Translations under genes and position numbers: made by a program | The notes under the pieces: model-generated | What the model saw: only the letters and a program-made list of their open reading frames with translations | Told to the model about the DNA's origin: nothing | The model's database searches: none | Origin: MWCO01 sp964488865 | GTDB taxonomy: Bacteria; Myxococcota_A; Polyangia; Polyangiales; Polyangiaceae | Assembly (NCBI GenBank): GCA_964488865.1 | Contig: CAZAWR010000049.1 | Coordinates: forward strand, 3,802 to 67,801 | Direction of reading: 5' to 3' | DNA: 64,000 nt | Shown: one piece after another, positions 36,495-48,913 of the stretch | Numbering within the stretch: position 1 is the stretch's first letter | Layout of the letters: each line of letters opens with the position of its first letter

Positions 36495-37511
36495 ATGAAC
36501 GACCGCTTCCTGCGTGCCTGCCGGCGTGAGCCCGTGGACTGCACCCCCGTCTGGTTCATGCGCCAAGCCGGCCGATACATGGCCGAATACCGCGCCCTTC
36601 GCGCCAAGCACTCCATGCTCGAGCTCTGCCGCACGCCCGAGCTTGCCCTAGAGGTCACCCTCCAACCCATCCGCCTCGGCGTCGATGCCGCCATCGTCTT
36701 CTCCGACATCCTCCTGCCCCTCGAACCCATGGGCGCCCCCGTCCACTTCTCCAAGAGCGACGGCCCCGTGCTCGAGCCCATCCGCGACCAGGCCGACGTC
36801 GACCGCCTGCAGGTCATCGAGCCCCGTGAAACCCTGGACTACGTGCTCGAATCCATCCGCATGCTGCGGAAAGAGCTGAAAATTCCCCTCATCGGCTTCG
36901 CCGGGGGCCCCTTCACCCTCGCCAGCTACCTCATCGAAGGGGGCAAGTCGACGACCTACGTCCGCACCAAGCGGCTCATGCTTGCCGAGCCGGACATCTG
37001 GAACTCCCTCATGGCGAAACTCTCGGAGGTGGTGCGTCGCCACCTACGGGCCCAGGTCGAGGCCGGCGCACAGGCCGTCCAGCTGTTCGACTCCTGGGTC
37101 GGCCAGCTCGCCCCGGAGGACTACACCGATCTGGTCGCACCCCACGTGCACATGATCCTGTCCGATCTACAGACCACCGGCGTGCCGGTCATCCATTTCG
37201 GGACAGGGACGGCCACGCTTCTCGAGTCCATGGCCGCCGCGGGAGGCACCGTCCTCGGCCTCGATTGGCGCGTCCCCCTCGACCAGGGCTGGAAGCGCAT
37301 CGGTCACGACCGCGCCGTGCAAGGCAACCTCGACCCCACCACCCTGTTCGCCCCGCGCGAGATCATCCAGAAGCGCGCGACCTCCATCCTCGAGCGCGCC
37401 GCCGGTCGCGACGGCCACATCTTCAACCTTGGACACGGCATCCTCCCCGAAACCCCCGAGGCCGAAGTCCAGGCCCTCATCGACTTCGTCCACGAATCCA
37501 CCCAGCGCTGA
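36495..37511 (+). CDS. hemE: Uroporphyrinogen decarboxylase
   Basis: A 338-residue HemE. The N-terminal signature PVWFMRQAGRYMAEYRALRA has the RQAGRY substrate loop; FSDILLPLEPMG carries the catalytic Asp; GFAGGPFTLASYLIEGG and FDSWVGQLAPEDY follow the family pattern. It converts uroporphyrinogen III to coproporphyrinogen III in the cytosol. Two bases separate its stop from the ferrochelatase ATG, so the two heme genes form an operon. Confidence 0.96.
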   Translation: MNDRFLRACRREPVDCTPVWFMRQAGRYMAEYRALRAKHSMLELCRTPELALEVTLQPIRLGVDAAIVFSDILLPLEPMGAPVHFSKSDGPVLEPIRDQADVDRLQVIEPRETLDYVLESIRMLRKELKIPLIGFAGGPFTLASYLIEGGKSTTYVRTKRLMLAEPDIWNSLMAKLSEVVRRHLRAQVEAGAQAVQLFDSWVGQLAPEDYTDLVAPHVHMILSDLQTTGVPVIHFGTGTATLLESMAAAGGTVLGLDWRVPLDQGWKRIGHDRAVQGNLDPTTLFAPREIIQKRATSILERAAGRDGHIFNLGHGILPETPEAEVQALIDFVHESTQR

Positions 37512-37513
37512 CC

Positions 37514-38414
37514 ATGTCCGACCTCGGTATCCTCCTCGTCGCGCACGGCACCCCCGCCACGCTCGACGACATCCCTGCGTTCCTAACCAACATCCGTCGC
37601 GGCCGACCCACGCCGGAGGCTGTCGTGCGCGCGGTGCGATCGCGGTACGAGGCCATCGGCGGGGCCTCTCCGTTGCTCGCAACCACACGCGCTCAGGCTT
37701 CCCTGATCGAAGAAAAGTTGGGGCTCCCGTGCTTGGTCGCCACGCGCATGTGGCACCCGATCTTCGAGCAGGTGCTCCGCGAGGTCGCAGAGGCCGGCAC
37801 GCCCCGTGAGCTGATCGTGGTGTCTGCTGCTCCCCACAGCGCTCACGTCTACTTTGCTGCGCTCCAGCAAGCTGCCTCCGGGCTGGCCTCGCAAGGCTTG
37901 CGTCCCCCCACGCTGCACGAAACCCCGTGCTGGGGCGATCACCCCTCCTACGTCCAGGGATGGGCCGACGCCACCGCCCGCACCCTCGATCAACTCGGCG
38001 TGCGCAAGTCCGCCCGCGCCGTCCTCGTACCGACCGCGCACAGCTTGCCCATGCGCACCATTCACGCCGGGGACCCCTATTCTCGGCTCGTCGCCGAAAC
38101 CGCAGAAGCCCTCGTCCAGCGCCTCGGACGCGACGCCCTGCCGTCCATGCTCTCGTTCCAGAGCCAGGGCATGTCCGAGGAACCCTGGCTCGGCCCCGAC
38201 CTGCCCACCGTCTTCGATCGCGCGAAGACCACCGGGGCCGAAGGTGTCGTCGTCGTTCCGGTCGGCTTCCCTGCCGAGCACGTGGAGACGCTCTACGACC
38301 TCGACATCGAAGCGAAGCAGATCGCGGAGGAACGAGGGTTGTGGCTCGCCCGCGTGCCGTGCCTCGACACCGACGACAAACTCATCGACGCGATGTGTGC
38401 GGTCGCCGAGGACG

Positions 38415-38434
<20 letters not shown>
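37514..38434 (+). CDS. hemH: Ferrochelatase
   Basis: A 306-residue HemH-type ferrochelatase beginning LGILLVAHGTPATLDDIPAF. VPTAHSLPMRT is the metal-binding His motif, and SFQSQGMSEEPWLGPDLPTV is the usual S.QS.....W..P block. It inserts iron into protoporphyrin (or coproporphyrin III, if the coproporphyrin-dependent route is used). It follows hemE by 2 bp, and its last 20 bases overlap the end of the convergent radical-SAM gene. Confidence 0.9.
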
Positions 38435-41072
<2,638 letters not shown>

Positions 41073-41073
41073 G

Positions 41074-41112
41074 GGGAGCACGAGGGAGCACGAGGGAGCA
41101 CGAGGGGAGGAC
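41074..41112. repeat. Tandem repeat of a 10-bp unit (GGGAGCACGA)
   Basis: Three exact GGGAGCACGA copies and a fourth degenerate copy lie immediately upstream of the radical-SAM start codon, within its presumed 5' leader. Such tracts can expand or shrink and may affect translation. Confidence 0.6.
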
Positions 41113-41207
41113 GAGGGACCGACAAGGATCCGAAGACGGCATGGACACGTTGGCAGATCGAGAACGAGCATCGCTGCCGCTGAGCACGAGGGGGATGCCA
41201 GCACTCC

Positions 41208-42155
41208 CTAGTGCAAGAAGATGTTGGCTGGCAACCCCAGCTTCAGCCACACGGCCGTACCCGCCAGGAAAAGGAGCAGCTGTGCGGTCCCCAGGTGCGT
41301 GAGCCAGATGCAATCGGGAGAGGTCAGCCCCCGACGGTATCGCGGCCGATAGAACAGGACCTGTGTGACCGGGGCTGCCAGCATCAGCCCTTCCCGGACC
41401 CCAAGATACCCGGCTCCCAGCGCCGCCACCAGCACGAGCGCCGATATCAGCAGGAGGCCGTCGATGATCTGGCGCGCCCGGTGCTCGCCGTGGACGACGG
41501 GGTAGGTGGGCACGCCCTCCGCCCGGTCTCCTTTGATGTCACGCAGGTCGTACAGGATCTCGTAGGTGAGCTCGAAGGGGACGAAGAACAGGGCCAGCGC
41601 GACGACCCCCGGCCACCCCATCACGCGTGCCGAGGGGTCGACCGCGATCGGGTACACGAAGCACGTCAGGATGAAGATCACCGACGAGCCAAAGTTCTTG
41701 AAGAAGTAGATCTCCTTGAACCGGGACAGCCCGTGCAGGGTGGGGACGATCTTGTAGTTGTACCCGAGGCCGACGAGCTGCACGGCCACACGCCACGGGG
41801 TCAGGCCCGGCCAGATCCAGTGCGTGACGAGGAACGAAACGCCCATGAGCGCGAAACAACCGAAGGTGAGCGCGCGCTTGCGACGGGCCACGCGCTCGGT
41901 GCCGGGGATGGCGTTGTGCAGGTCTTCGTCGATGTCGGTGACGCGGTTGAGCAGGTTGATGAGGAACCAGTCGACGGCGACCACGGCAGTGAGGGCCACG
42001 AGGTACTTGCCGGTCATCAGCCAGCCGAAGACCACCATGGCAACCATCGCGATGAGCAAGATGTGGTAACGCGCGATGGATAGGGCGTCGGTGAACCAAC
42101 TCGAGGGAGCGGCTTGCGAGGGGATGGTTCCAGCCGTGGGTTGCGCGGAGCTCAC
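41208..42155 (-). CDS. UbiA-family prenyltransferase
   Basis: A 315-residue polytopic membrane protein with about eight helices. The two Asp-rich motifs are NRVTDIDEDLHN (residues about 70-81) and YDLRDIKGDRAEG (about 200-212), which bind Mg-prenyl diphosphate. The substrate could be a quinone precursor or a carotenoid. The next gene upstream has a look of the carotenoid hydratase CruF, a usual partner of UbiA-type lycopene elongases, which hints at a C50 carotenoid role, but no carotenoid desaturase is nearby. Confidence 0.85.
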   Translation of the reverse strand: MSSAQPTAGTIPSQAAPSSWFTDALSIARYHILLIAMVAMVVFGWLMTGKYLVALTAVVAVDWFLINLLNRVTDIDEDLHNAIPGTERVARRKRALTFGCFALMGVSFLVTHWIWPGLTPWRVAVQLVGLGYNYKIVPTLHGLSRFKEIYFFKNFGSSVIFILTCFVYPIAVDPSARVMGWPGVVALALFFVPFELTYEILYDLRDIKGDRAEGVPTYPVVHGEHRARQIIDGLLLISALVLVAALGAGYLGVREGLMLAAPVTQVLFYRPRYRRGLTSPDCIWLTHLGTAQLLLFLAGTAVWLKLGLPANIFLH

Positions 42156-42203
42156 GTCGCGGTTGTACCACGGGTGCGGGCGGTCGATGACTTCGAGGAC
42201 GAA

Positions 42204-43034
42204 TCAGGTGCTCTGTGGCACGCGCACCGGCGATCCCCCGCGGATGGAAGCGACATAGGGTACGGACAGGGCGATGACGTGCCACCAGTAGGGCATCTCG
42301 AGCGGGGCCGTGAGCAGGAGCAGGGCGAGGAACAGGGTCGCGGCGAGCATGCGAGGCCCTGCCACCTGCATGGGCATCCCCCGACCACGACGTCGCGCGT
42401 GCAGCACGAACACCGCCGTGAGCACGCCGAGAACAAGCATCCCCACGGTGGAGGCGTGCCCCAGGTCGCCTCGCAGGGTCCAGCGGAACAGGCCCCACCA
42501 CGTGAGCAGGATGAGACCGTGGGTCGTGAGCAAACCCAGAAGCAGCACACCGAGGTAGCGCCACCGGCTCGCGAGCGACAGCGCCACGCTCGCTCCCACG
42601 GCGAAGAATCCCCAGCCCAGCATCCCGATGACCGGTACGTCGAGGTGGCCCGCCTCGGCCCAGGACCACAGCCCCGCCCGTACCGCTACCACCTCCACCA
42701 GGGAAGCGTCGAACGCGACCACCGCGCCCACCAGCACGTGCGACCACCACCGGTCGCCCGGCCAGAGAGCTTGCACGAAGGCCCGCCCCGACAGGATGAC
42801 CAGCGGCCAGATCAGCGGCACCAGCAGGGGAACGAGGTGGGCCTGGATGCTCCACACGTCGGCGTAGCGGTAGAAGCGATAGCCGAGGATGCAGGTCTCC
42901 TCGGCCACCCACCCGGCGAACGCCAGCGACGCGTAGCTTGCCAGCAACGCCCGGGGTGGCTCGTAGCGCGACATCCACAGGAGCGTGACGACCACGATCG
43001 CCACGCACCCGATCTCGAACACGGTCTGCGGCAT
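42204..43034 (-). CDS. Polytopic membrane protein, CruF/DUF422-like
   Basis: A 276-residue protein with about seven membrane helices. The block FAGWVAEETCILGYRFYRYA and IQAHLVPLLVPLIWPLVILS resembles the core of DUF422/CruF carotenoid 1',2'-hydratases (G....E.......Y.Y ... PL..P..W). The match is moderate, so the call is tentative. It lies 49 bp upstream of the UbiA gene on the same strand, probably one transcript. Confidence 0.5.
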   Translation of the reverse strand: MPQTVFEIGCVAIVVVTLLWMSRYEPPRALLASYASLAFAGWVAEETCILGYRFYRYADVWSIQAHLVPLLVPLIWPLVILSGRAFVQALWPGDRWWSHVLVGAVVAFDASLVEVVAVRAGLWSWAEAGHLDVPVIGMLGWGFFAVGASVALSLASRWRYLGVLLLGLLTTHGLILLTWWGLFRWTLRGDLGHASTVGMLVLGVLTAVFVLHARRRGRGMPMQVAGPRMLAATLFLALLLLTAPLEMPYWWHVIALSVPYVASIRGGSPVRVPQST

Positions 43035-43061
43035 GCCGTCGCGGGACTCCTGGGGTCAGCG

Positions 43062-43868
43062 CTAGAAGATGACGCCGAGCGAAAGGCGGGAGATGAGGTC
43101 GACCTTGGGGGAGAAGACCTGGCCGAACTGGTGGATCTTTGCGGCGTTGTCCTCGTCGATGCGCAGCTTCTTTTCCGGGTCGTCCGCGTTGGTGTCCACG
43201 GTGAGACCGATGCCCCAGGCAATGGTGAAGAAGTCCCACCGGTTGTGTCCGCCGATCATGCCGCCAACGCGCACCTCGGTGTGCTCGATGTCGGTGTGCT
43301 CGTTTTCCATGAGCGGGCCTTCGTAGTCGGACTGGTAGTGCATGGCGTTGATTTGCACCAACGGACGCAGGACGTACCCGGAGAAGGCATCGCCATCGAG
43401 CCAGATGCCGAGTCCGGCGCCGAAGCCGAAGCCGGACTGTTCGAACTCGTCGAAGATCATGGGCTGGGTGGCGAGCATGGGGACGGCCTCCACCGTGAGC
43501 CAATCGAGCAGCTTGTACTCGATCTCGATGGAGGGGCGTCCTCGCAGGATCCAGGAGAGCGGGTCGAACCGCACGGAGAGCATGTCCTCGGGGGGTTCCT
43601 CACGGGGAGGAGGAGGCGGTGGCCCGCCGTAGCCTTGGTTGTAACCCTGGTTGTTGCCCTGGTTATACCCGCCGGGCTGCCCGTAGCCTGGCTGGGGTTG
43701 CCCATAGCCTGGCTGGGGTTGCCCGTAGCCTGGCTGAGGTTGCCCATAGCCTGGCTGAGGCTGTCCGTAGCCGGGAGGTGGCGGCTGGTACTGCGCAGAA
43801 GCGGAAGCTCCAAGAAGCAACAGGGCGGATCCCACGCCCGTTGCCAGCAAGCGGATCGCAGTCTTCAT
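43062..43868 (-). CDS. Secreted protein with PGYGQPQ repeats and a beta-barrel-like C-terminus
   Basis: A 268-residue protein. Cleavable signal (LLLLGASASAQ), then a Pro/Gly/Tyr/Gln-rich repeat region (PGYGQPQ four to five times, about residues 30-70), then a ~170-residue beta-rich domain ending in LSRLSLGVIF, whose terminal aromatic Phe is a typical outer-membrane barrel end. The repeats come from a 24-bp DNA repeat (43684-43770). Confidence 0.7.
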   Translation of the reverse strand: MKTAIRLLATGVGSALLLLGASASAQYQPPPPGYGQPQPGYGQPQPGYGQPQPGYGQPQPGYGQPGGYNQGNNQGYNQGYGGPPPPPPREEPPEDMLSVRFDPLSWILRGRPSIEIEYKLLDWLTVEAVPMLATQPMIFDEFEQSGFGFGAGLGIWLDGDAFSGYVLRPLVQINAMHYQSDYEGPLMENEHTDIEHTEVRVGGMIGGHNRWDFFTIAWGIGLTVDTNADDPEKKLRIDEDNAAKIHQFGQVFSPKVDLISRLSLGVIF

Positions 43869-44115
43869 GGGAGGACAGCATAAATGGCCAAGGGGGTTCG
43901 CGCCAGTCCCCCAAGGTCAGATGGGCTCACGAGCCACCTTGGAGGGGAAACATCCCAGGTGCTCGGAGGTACAGCGGTTCCAGAGAGGTTCACGGTGGCC
44001 GCACGCCTGCGAAATGCGTTGCCGCGGTTGCCCGCCCTGTCCCGCGCAAGGTATGCTTCATCGACTTGTTCCGGCACGCACACGGGTTGCTGAACGCCGG
44101 GGCGTGGAGGCTTGG

Positions 44116-45453
44116 ATGCGCATTTCCTTCGTGTTTCGGGCCGGCTTGGCAGCAGCGGTCCCCGTCGCCCTCACCGCAATGCTTGCTGCCTCGTGCAGCG
44201 CGAACTCCGAGGACAAGTCCTTCGGCAACGGAGGTGGAAGCGGGGGCAGCGGGGGCGGAACGGGCGCCACGAGCGGTACGGGTGGCAGCGGCGCTGGCAC
44301 GCTGTTCGACGCGTCCACCGGCGACGGCTCACTGGACGAACAAGGCGCGTGCGTGGGCGAGTCGTTCCCCGGCAAGCTCGCACCCCTCGACGTGTACATC
44401 CTGCTGGACGCGACGGCGTCGATGACCGGAACCAACGACATGCCGGTGGTGTGGCCCGACGTGGTCGCCGCCCTCAAGGACATCATCTCCGACCCGATGA
44501 CCGAGGGCATCGGTGTGGGTCTCACGTTCTTGCCGAACAAGCCCCCGCCCGGGACCGTGATTCCGGGGGCGTGCGGCCCCGGCATCGACTGTGGCGCCCT
44601 GGGCCCGTGCGAATTCCTTGGCGCGGGATTCGCCTGCACCAACGCCTGCACCACGAACGCGGACTGCGGGCTCTACGGTCCCTGCATGCCCCTGATGAAC
44701 AAGCGAATCTGCAACGGCGCCCTCGTTCCCAACGTCTCGTGCAACCCGCTGGACTACGGGCACCCCGTCGTCCCCATCGCCCCGTTGCCCGGCAACAAGG
44801 ACGCGCTAAACCAGGCCATCAACGACAAGGACCCGGATGGCGACGCCACGCCTACCCAGCCCTCCCTCGAGGGAACGCTCATCTACGCCAAGCAGTACGC
44901 GAAGGACAACCCCACCCGTCTCGTGCACGTGCTGTTCGCGACCGACGGCGCACCCAACGATTGCACCTTCAACTCGATCGACGGTGCGGCGGTTGCGGCG
45001 GCCACGGCCTTCGCCAACGCCCCGGCCGTTCCCACCTTCGTGCTCGGCATCGGCGACCTCGGTGACCTGAACGCCATTGCCTCTGCGGGCGGCACGGGGG
45101 AAGCCTACCTCGCCAACGGCGCCACCGTCGCTGCCAAGCTCGTGACCGTGTTCAACGAGATCCGCGCCAACGGCGCCTGCCAGTTCCAGATCCCGCAGCC
45201 CGAAGCGGGACAGACCCTCGATTACGATCGCGTCAACGTTTACTACACGCCCTTGACGTCCACCGAGAAGGTGGCCGTCAAGTACGTGGGCGACGCAGCG
45301 TCCTGCGATCCCGTGGAGGGCGGCTGGTACTACGACGACACCACCAAGGTGAACCCCACCAAGATCCTGCTCTGCCCGGCCACGTGCGAAGGCGTCAAAC
45401 TCAGCGAGGAGGGCGTGGAAGTCCTTCTCGGCTGCAAGACCATCCTCAAGTAA
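44116..45453 (+). CDS. VWA-like lipoprotein
   Basis: A 445-residue lipoprotein: signal ending AMLAASCSA, then a Gly/Ser linker. The VWA-like domain begins DVYILLDATASMTGTNDMPV (D-x-T-x-S MIDAS) and continues to VLFATDGAPNDCTFNSIDG. Inserts hold many Cys (CGPGIDCGALGPCEF, CTNACTTNADCGLYGPCM). It is a paralogue in architecture of the gene at 22320-23510. Surface-exposed adhesion or scaffold role inferred. Confidence 0.85.
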   Translation: MRISFVFRAGLAAAVPVALTAMLAASCSANSEDKSFGNGGGSGGSGGGTGATSGTGGSGAGTLFDASTGDGSLDEQGACVGESFPGKLAPLDVYILLDATASMTGTNDMPVVWPDVVAALKDIISDPMTEGIGVGLTFLPNKPPPGTVIPGACGPGIDCGALGPCEFLGAGFACTNACTTNADCGLYGPCMPLMNKRICNGALVPNVSCNPLDYGHPVVPIAPLPGNKDALNQAINDKDPDGDATPTQPSLEGTLIYAKQYAKDNPTRLVHVLFATDGAPNDCTFNSIDGAAVAAATAFANAPAVPTFVLGIGDLGDLNAIASAGGTGEAYLANGATVAAKLVTVFNEIRANGACQFQIPQPEAGQTLDYDRVNVYYTPLTSTEKVAVKYVGDAASCDPVEGGWYYDDTTKVNPTKILLCPATCEGVKLSEEGVEVLLGCKTILK

Positions 45454-45501
45454 CCCGCCCGCGCGTGGGACCAAGACGCGCTCCCCGGCATCCAAGGCAA
45501 C

Positions 45502-46677
45502 ATGCCCCGAGCTGTGCTGTTCGTCGTCTTCCTCGCCATCGCCACCGCCGTGGTGGTCGGATGGCACTACTACCTTTGGGCCAGGCTCGTGCGCGACGTC
45601 CAGCCCGCGGACCGCTGGCGCAAGGCAGGAAAGATCCTGTTCGTCGTGCTCGCCGTCGCGTTCCCCGCCGCCATGATCGCCGGACGGTCGCTCCCCGTCG
45701 GCGCCCTCCGCCCCGCTTACCTGATCGGTTTCGGCTGGCTGGGAACCTCGTTCTTGCTCGTCATGATGCTTCTCGTCACGGACCTCGGAAAGCTGGGCGT
45801 CTGGGGCGTGCGTCGCGTGGCGGGAAGCCATCCCGTCAGCCCGGAGCGAAGGCTCACCCTCGCGCGCATCATCGCCGGCGCCGTCGCGTTCACGGGCTTC
45901 ACCAGCACCGCCACGGGGGCCGTCTCCGCACTCGGCGCCATCCCGGTCGAGCGAATTCGCATCCCGCTTCGCCGCCTGTCCTCGAAGATGAGTGGGATTC
46001 GTGTGGTTCAGCTCACGGACTTGCACATCGGACCGACCCTCAAACGCCCCTGGGTCGAGGGCGTCGTCGCGCAAGTGCAGGCGATCCAGCCCGACGTCAT
46101 CGTGATCACGGGTGATCTGGTCGACGGTTCCGTCGAGGCGCTGCGTGAGCACGTGGCTCCCCTTGGCAAGCTGAAGGCCAAGCACGGCGTGTACTTCGTC
46201 ACGGGAAACCACGAGTACTACAGTGGGGCGGACGCGTGGATCGCGGAGGTGGAGCGGCTCGGGATCCGGGTGCTACGCAACGAGAACGTGGCGATCGGCG
46301 AAGGGGAGGACGCCTTCTATCTCGCGGGGGTGGACGACTGGGAGGCGGCTCGTCACGGCGCCGGACATGGGCACGACGTGGCTGCTGCGGTGCGAGGCTT
46401 GGACCCGGGGCGAGAGGTCGTGTTGCTCGCGCACCAGCCGCGCAGCATCCGGGACGCCGTGCGCCACGGTGTGGGGCTTCAGCTGTCGGGCCACACGCAC
46501 GGTGGGCAGATCTACCCCTGGTATCACTTCGTGTTCTTGCAGCAGCCCTACGTGTCGGGCTTGCACCAGGTCGAGGACACCTTGCTGTACGTGAGCCGAG
46601 GGACGGGGTTCTGGGGTCCGCCCCTGCGGGTGGGCGCCCCGCCAGAGATTTCTCTGATCGAGCTCGTCCGCGCCTAA
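45502..46677 (+). CDS. Membrane metallophosphoesterase (YkuE-like)
   Basis: A 391-residue protein: four N-terminal membrane helices (about residues 1-145), then a calcineurin-like phosphoesterase with all metal motifs: LTDLHIGP (D-x-H), VITGDLVDG (GD), TGNHEYYSG (GNHE), and SGHTHGGQIYPW (GHTH). The family includes UDP-diacylglucosamine and lipid-linked phosphate hydrolases as well as YkuE. The substrate is unknown; it acts at the membrane. Confidence 0.9.
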   Translation: MPRAVLFVVFLAIATAVVVGWHYYLWARLVRDVQPADRWRKAGKILFVVLAVAFPAAMIAGRSLPVGALRPAYLIGFGWLGTSFLLVMMLLVTDLGKLGVWGVRRVAGSHPVSPERRLTLARIIAGAVAFTGFTSTATGAVSALGAIPVERIRIPLRRLSSKMSGIRVVQLTDLHIGPTLKRPWVEGVVAQVQAIQPDVIVITGDLVDGSVEALREHVAPLGKLKAKHGVYFVTGNHEYYSGADAWIAEVERLGIRVLRNENVAIGEGEDAFYLAGVDDWEAARHGAGHGHDVAAAVRGLDPGREVVLLAHQPRSIRDAVRHGVGLQLSGHTHGGQIYPWYHFVFLQQPYVSGLHQVEDTLLYVSRGTGFWGPPLRVGAPPEISLIELVRA

Positions 46678-46698
46678 CTCCGATCTTTTTGCACCCCG

Positions 46699-47625
46699 TC
46701 ACCCGATCATCCGCACGCCGTCGATCGAAGCCCGGTTCTTCCCCTTCGCCTTGCTCTGGTACAGCTCCTCGTCCGCACGGCGAATGAGCGACCTCTCGTC
46801 GTCCCCCGGCCTCGCCATCGTCGCTCCCACCGACACCGTAGTGCGAAGCTCGCGCTCTCCGTACGGGACCGACGTCGCCTCGATCAACGCGCGGAACCGC
46901 TCTGCGGCCTGCGCGAGCCCCGGCTGGTCCACGCTCGACACGATGGCGATGAACTCGTCCCCTCCCCACCGCCCCTTCACGTCGAAGGGCCGCGACCCGA
47001 CCAGCAACGTCTTCGCCACCGCTCCCAGCACGATGTCCCCCGCGTCGTGCCCATGGCTGTCGTTGATCTCCTTGAGGTCGTCGATGTCGAGCAAAATCAC
47101 CCCGAAGGGCGCGCCCCCACGTGACAGCTCACTGCACAGCGATCGCAGGGTCAGGTCTGTGTATCGACGGTTGGCAAGGTTGGTCAGCGGATCGAGGAAC
47201 GATAGCTTCTCGAGCTCGCGAATGCGCTGGGCTACCGCCATTCCCGTCGTTCCCTCCCGGAACACCTGCAGCGCCCCAACCACGTTGTGCGCGTTGTCCA
47301 GGAGCGGCGCGAACCGCACGTGCACCGGCACACGGTGGCCGTGCTTGTGTCGGATGAACAGCTCCGCATCGCTCGTGCGGCGATCCTGGATGGCCCTGCC
47401 GAGCAAGCATCCCGACTTGCAGATCGAGCGGCCCCGCTCGTCCACATGGACCAGGATGCCAGCGCTGCACTTCCTGCCGACGACCTCGCTCGCACCGAAC
47501 CCCGTGATCGCCTCGGCCCCGCGGTTCCAGTACGTCACCTGCCGCTGGAGGTCGAACGCGCAGACGGCCTCCGAGAGGTTCTCCAGGATCGTGCGCACGA
47601 GGTTCGCGTCGGGATGCAGCGTCAT
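46699..47625 (-). CDS. PAS-GGDEF diguanylate cyclase
   Basis: A 308-residue protein: PAS domain at about residues 10-125 (LENLSEAVCAFDLQRQVTYW), then a GGDEF domain with an intact active site GGDEF at 221-225 and the inhibitory I-site RPFD at 212-215, five residues before it. It should make c-di-GMP from two GTP with product inhibition. No transmembrane segment, so it senses a cytosolic signal via PAS, possibly a ligand held by Cys-containing loop residues (RKCSAGIL, SICKSGCLLG). Confidence 0.93.
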   Translation of the reverse strand: MTLHPDANLVRTILENLSEAVCAFDLQRQVTYWNRGAEAITGFGASEVVGRKCSAGILVHVDERGRSICKSGCLLGRAIQDRRTSDAELFIRHKHGHRVPVHVRFAPLLDNAHNVVGALQVFREGTTGMAVAQRIRELEKLSFLDPLTNLANRRYTDLTLRSLCSELSRGGAPFGVILLDIDDLKEINDSHGHDAGDIVLGAVAKTLLVGSRPFDVKGRWGGDEFIAIVSSVDQPGLAQAAERFRALIEATSVPYGERELRTTVSVGATMARPGDDERSLIRRADEELYQSKAKGKNRASIDGVRMIG

Positions 47626-47783
47626 GGTTGGGCTCGCGTCGAAACCACTCGTGTTTGAACATGCGTGACGCGCCCTCGATCGTCGAGTCCATGCCGACGT
47701 TGTTGCGCTTCACGATTTCATCAGGCCGGTCCAACCGTTCGGTTGTTGTTCGTTGCCAGCGACATCTTCGAACGAAGGCTGCG

Positions 47784-48794
47784 TCAAGGAGAGTCGCGCT
47801 GTTCGCGGAGCACGCTCAACTTGTCCCCGTCGATGGCGAGGACCTGCGCCCGCGCGGACCCGTAGTGCGAAGCGAGCCCGATGTCGATTCGCCACACGCG
47901 ATCGTTGCAAGCCGAGGTGATGCCACCCTTCTGCGGCGTGTGGCCGACCACCATGCGCTTGGCGCCCACGTGGTCGAGAGCGGTCGCGAGCACGCGGCAG
48001 TCCCGAGCGTCCACGTCGGGTGAAGAGTAGCGGCGGTTCCAGGTTGGCGCGTCCTCGCCATCCATGATGGGCGGTGGGTTGGGCCGGTCACCGCGCATCC
48101 ACGCCTTGACCTCGCGGTTGAGCTTTCCGAGCCCGTAGCGGATGTGCTTGGACAGTACGCCGCCGTGGACGAAGAGCGTGTCGTTCACCATCACCACGGT
48201 GTCGAGGCGGGCGAGGCGCAAGGCGTAGGGGCCGCCGGGCGCAAAGGCCAGCCCGCGCGCCCGCTCGTGCTGCTCGAACCGCTCGCCGAGTCTCGGGTTT
48301 GGCGGCGACGTGACGTTCTCGAAGGTCGTGAAACCGCCACGTGTCACGTACCGAAGATCGCCCGCCACGTTCATGATCTCATGGTTGCCATGCAGCGCGT
48401 ACACCGCGCCGCCTGCCTTCTTCGCCTCGTCTCCCAAACGGTCGAACAGATCCAGAATGGCTCGCTCGTCATCGCCCCGGTCCAGCACGTCCCCCGTTTG
48501 CACGAGCACCGTGCTGCCGCCAGACCACGCGTCCTTGTCGTCGATCACGCCTGCCGTACGCAACGCGCGGCGCGTGGCGTCCATGTCCCCGTGCAAGTCT
48601 CCTACCGCGACCACCCGTCCCGTGGTGCGGAACCGGTACGAGGTGTCCGTCTCCTCGAGGCGCGCCGACTCCGCAGGCGGCGTCGTCGACGAGGGAGCAG
48701 TCTTTGCCGGTTCGGGGGGCGTGCGATCGCAACCCCACAAGAGCGCGAGAGCCAGGGACCCGAGAAGACAGCGTCGAGACAGGAGTGCCATCAC
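47784..48794 (-). CDS. PPP-family (Shewanella-like) phosphatase lipoprotein
   Basis: A 336-residue lipoprotein with the signal ending ALLWGCDR. Metallophosphoesterase motifs: VVAVGDLHGDMDATRR (GDxHG), VLVQTGDVLDRGDDERAILD (GDxxDRG), YALHGNHEIMN (GNHE) and MVVGHTPQKGG. The GDxHG and GDxxDRG forms mark the PPP class (Shewanella-like protein phosphatases). Lipid anchoring places it in the periplasm or outer membrane. ATG at 48791 is an alternative. Confidence 0.88.
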   Translation of the reverse strand: MMALLSRRCLLGSLALALLWGCDRTPPEPAKTAPSSTTPPAESARLEETDTSYRFRTTGRVVAVGDLHGDMDATRRALRTAGVIDDKDAWSGGSTVLVQTGDVLDRGDDERAILDLFDRLGDEAKKAGGAVYALHGNHEIMNVAGDLRYVTRGGFTTFENVTSPPNPRLGERFEQHERARGLAFAPGGPYALRLARLDTVVMVNDTLFVHGGVLSKHIRYGLGKLNREVKAWMRGDRPNPPPIMDGEDAPTWNRRYSSPDVDARDCRVLATALDHVGAKRMVVGHTPQKGGITSACNDRVWRIDIGLASHYGSARAQVLAIDGDKLSVLREQRDSP

Positions 48795-48913
48795 CCCGAC
48801 ACGCTATGGGCAACGGGGGATCGGTGCAACCTCGGAGCGAGCCTCGGGGCGAGGCGGTCGTGTGGGCCGCAGTGCTCATGCTCGTGCTCGTGCTGATGCT
48901 CGGAAACCGAGAC

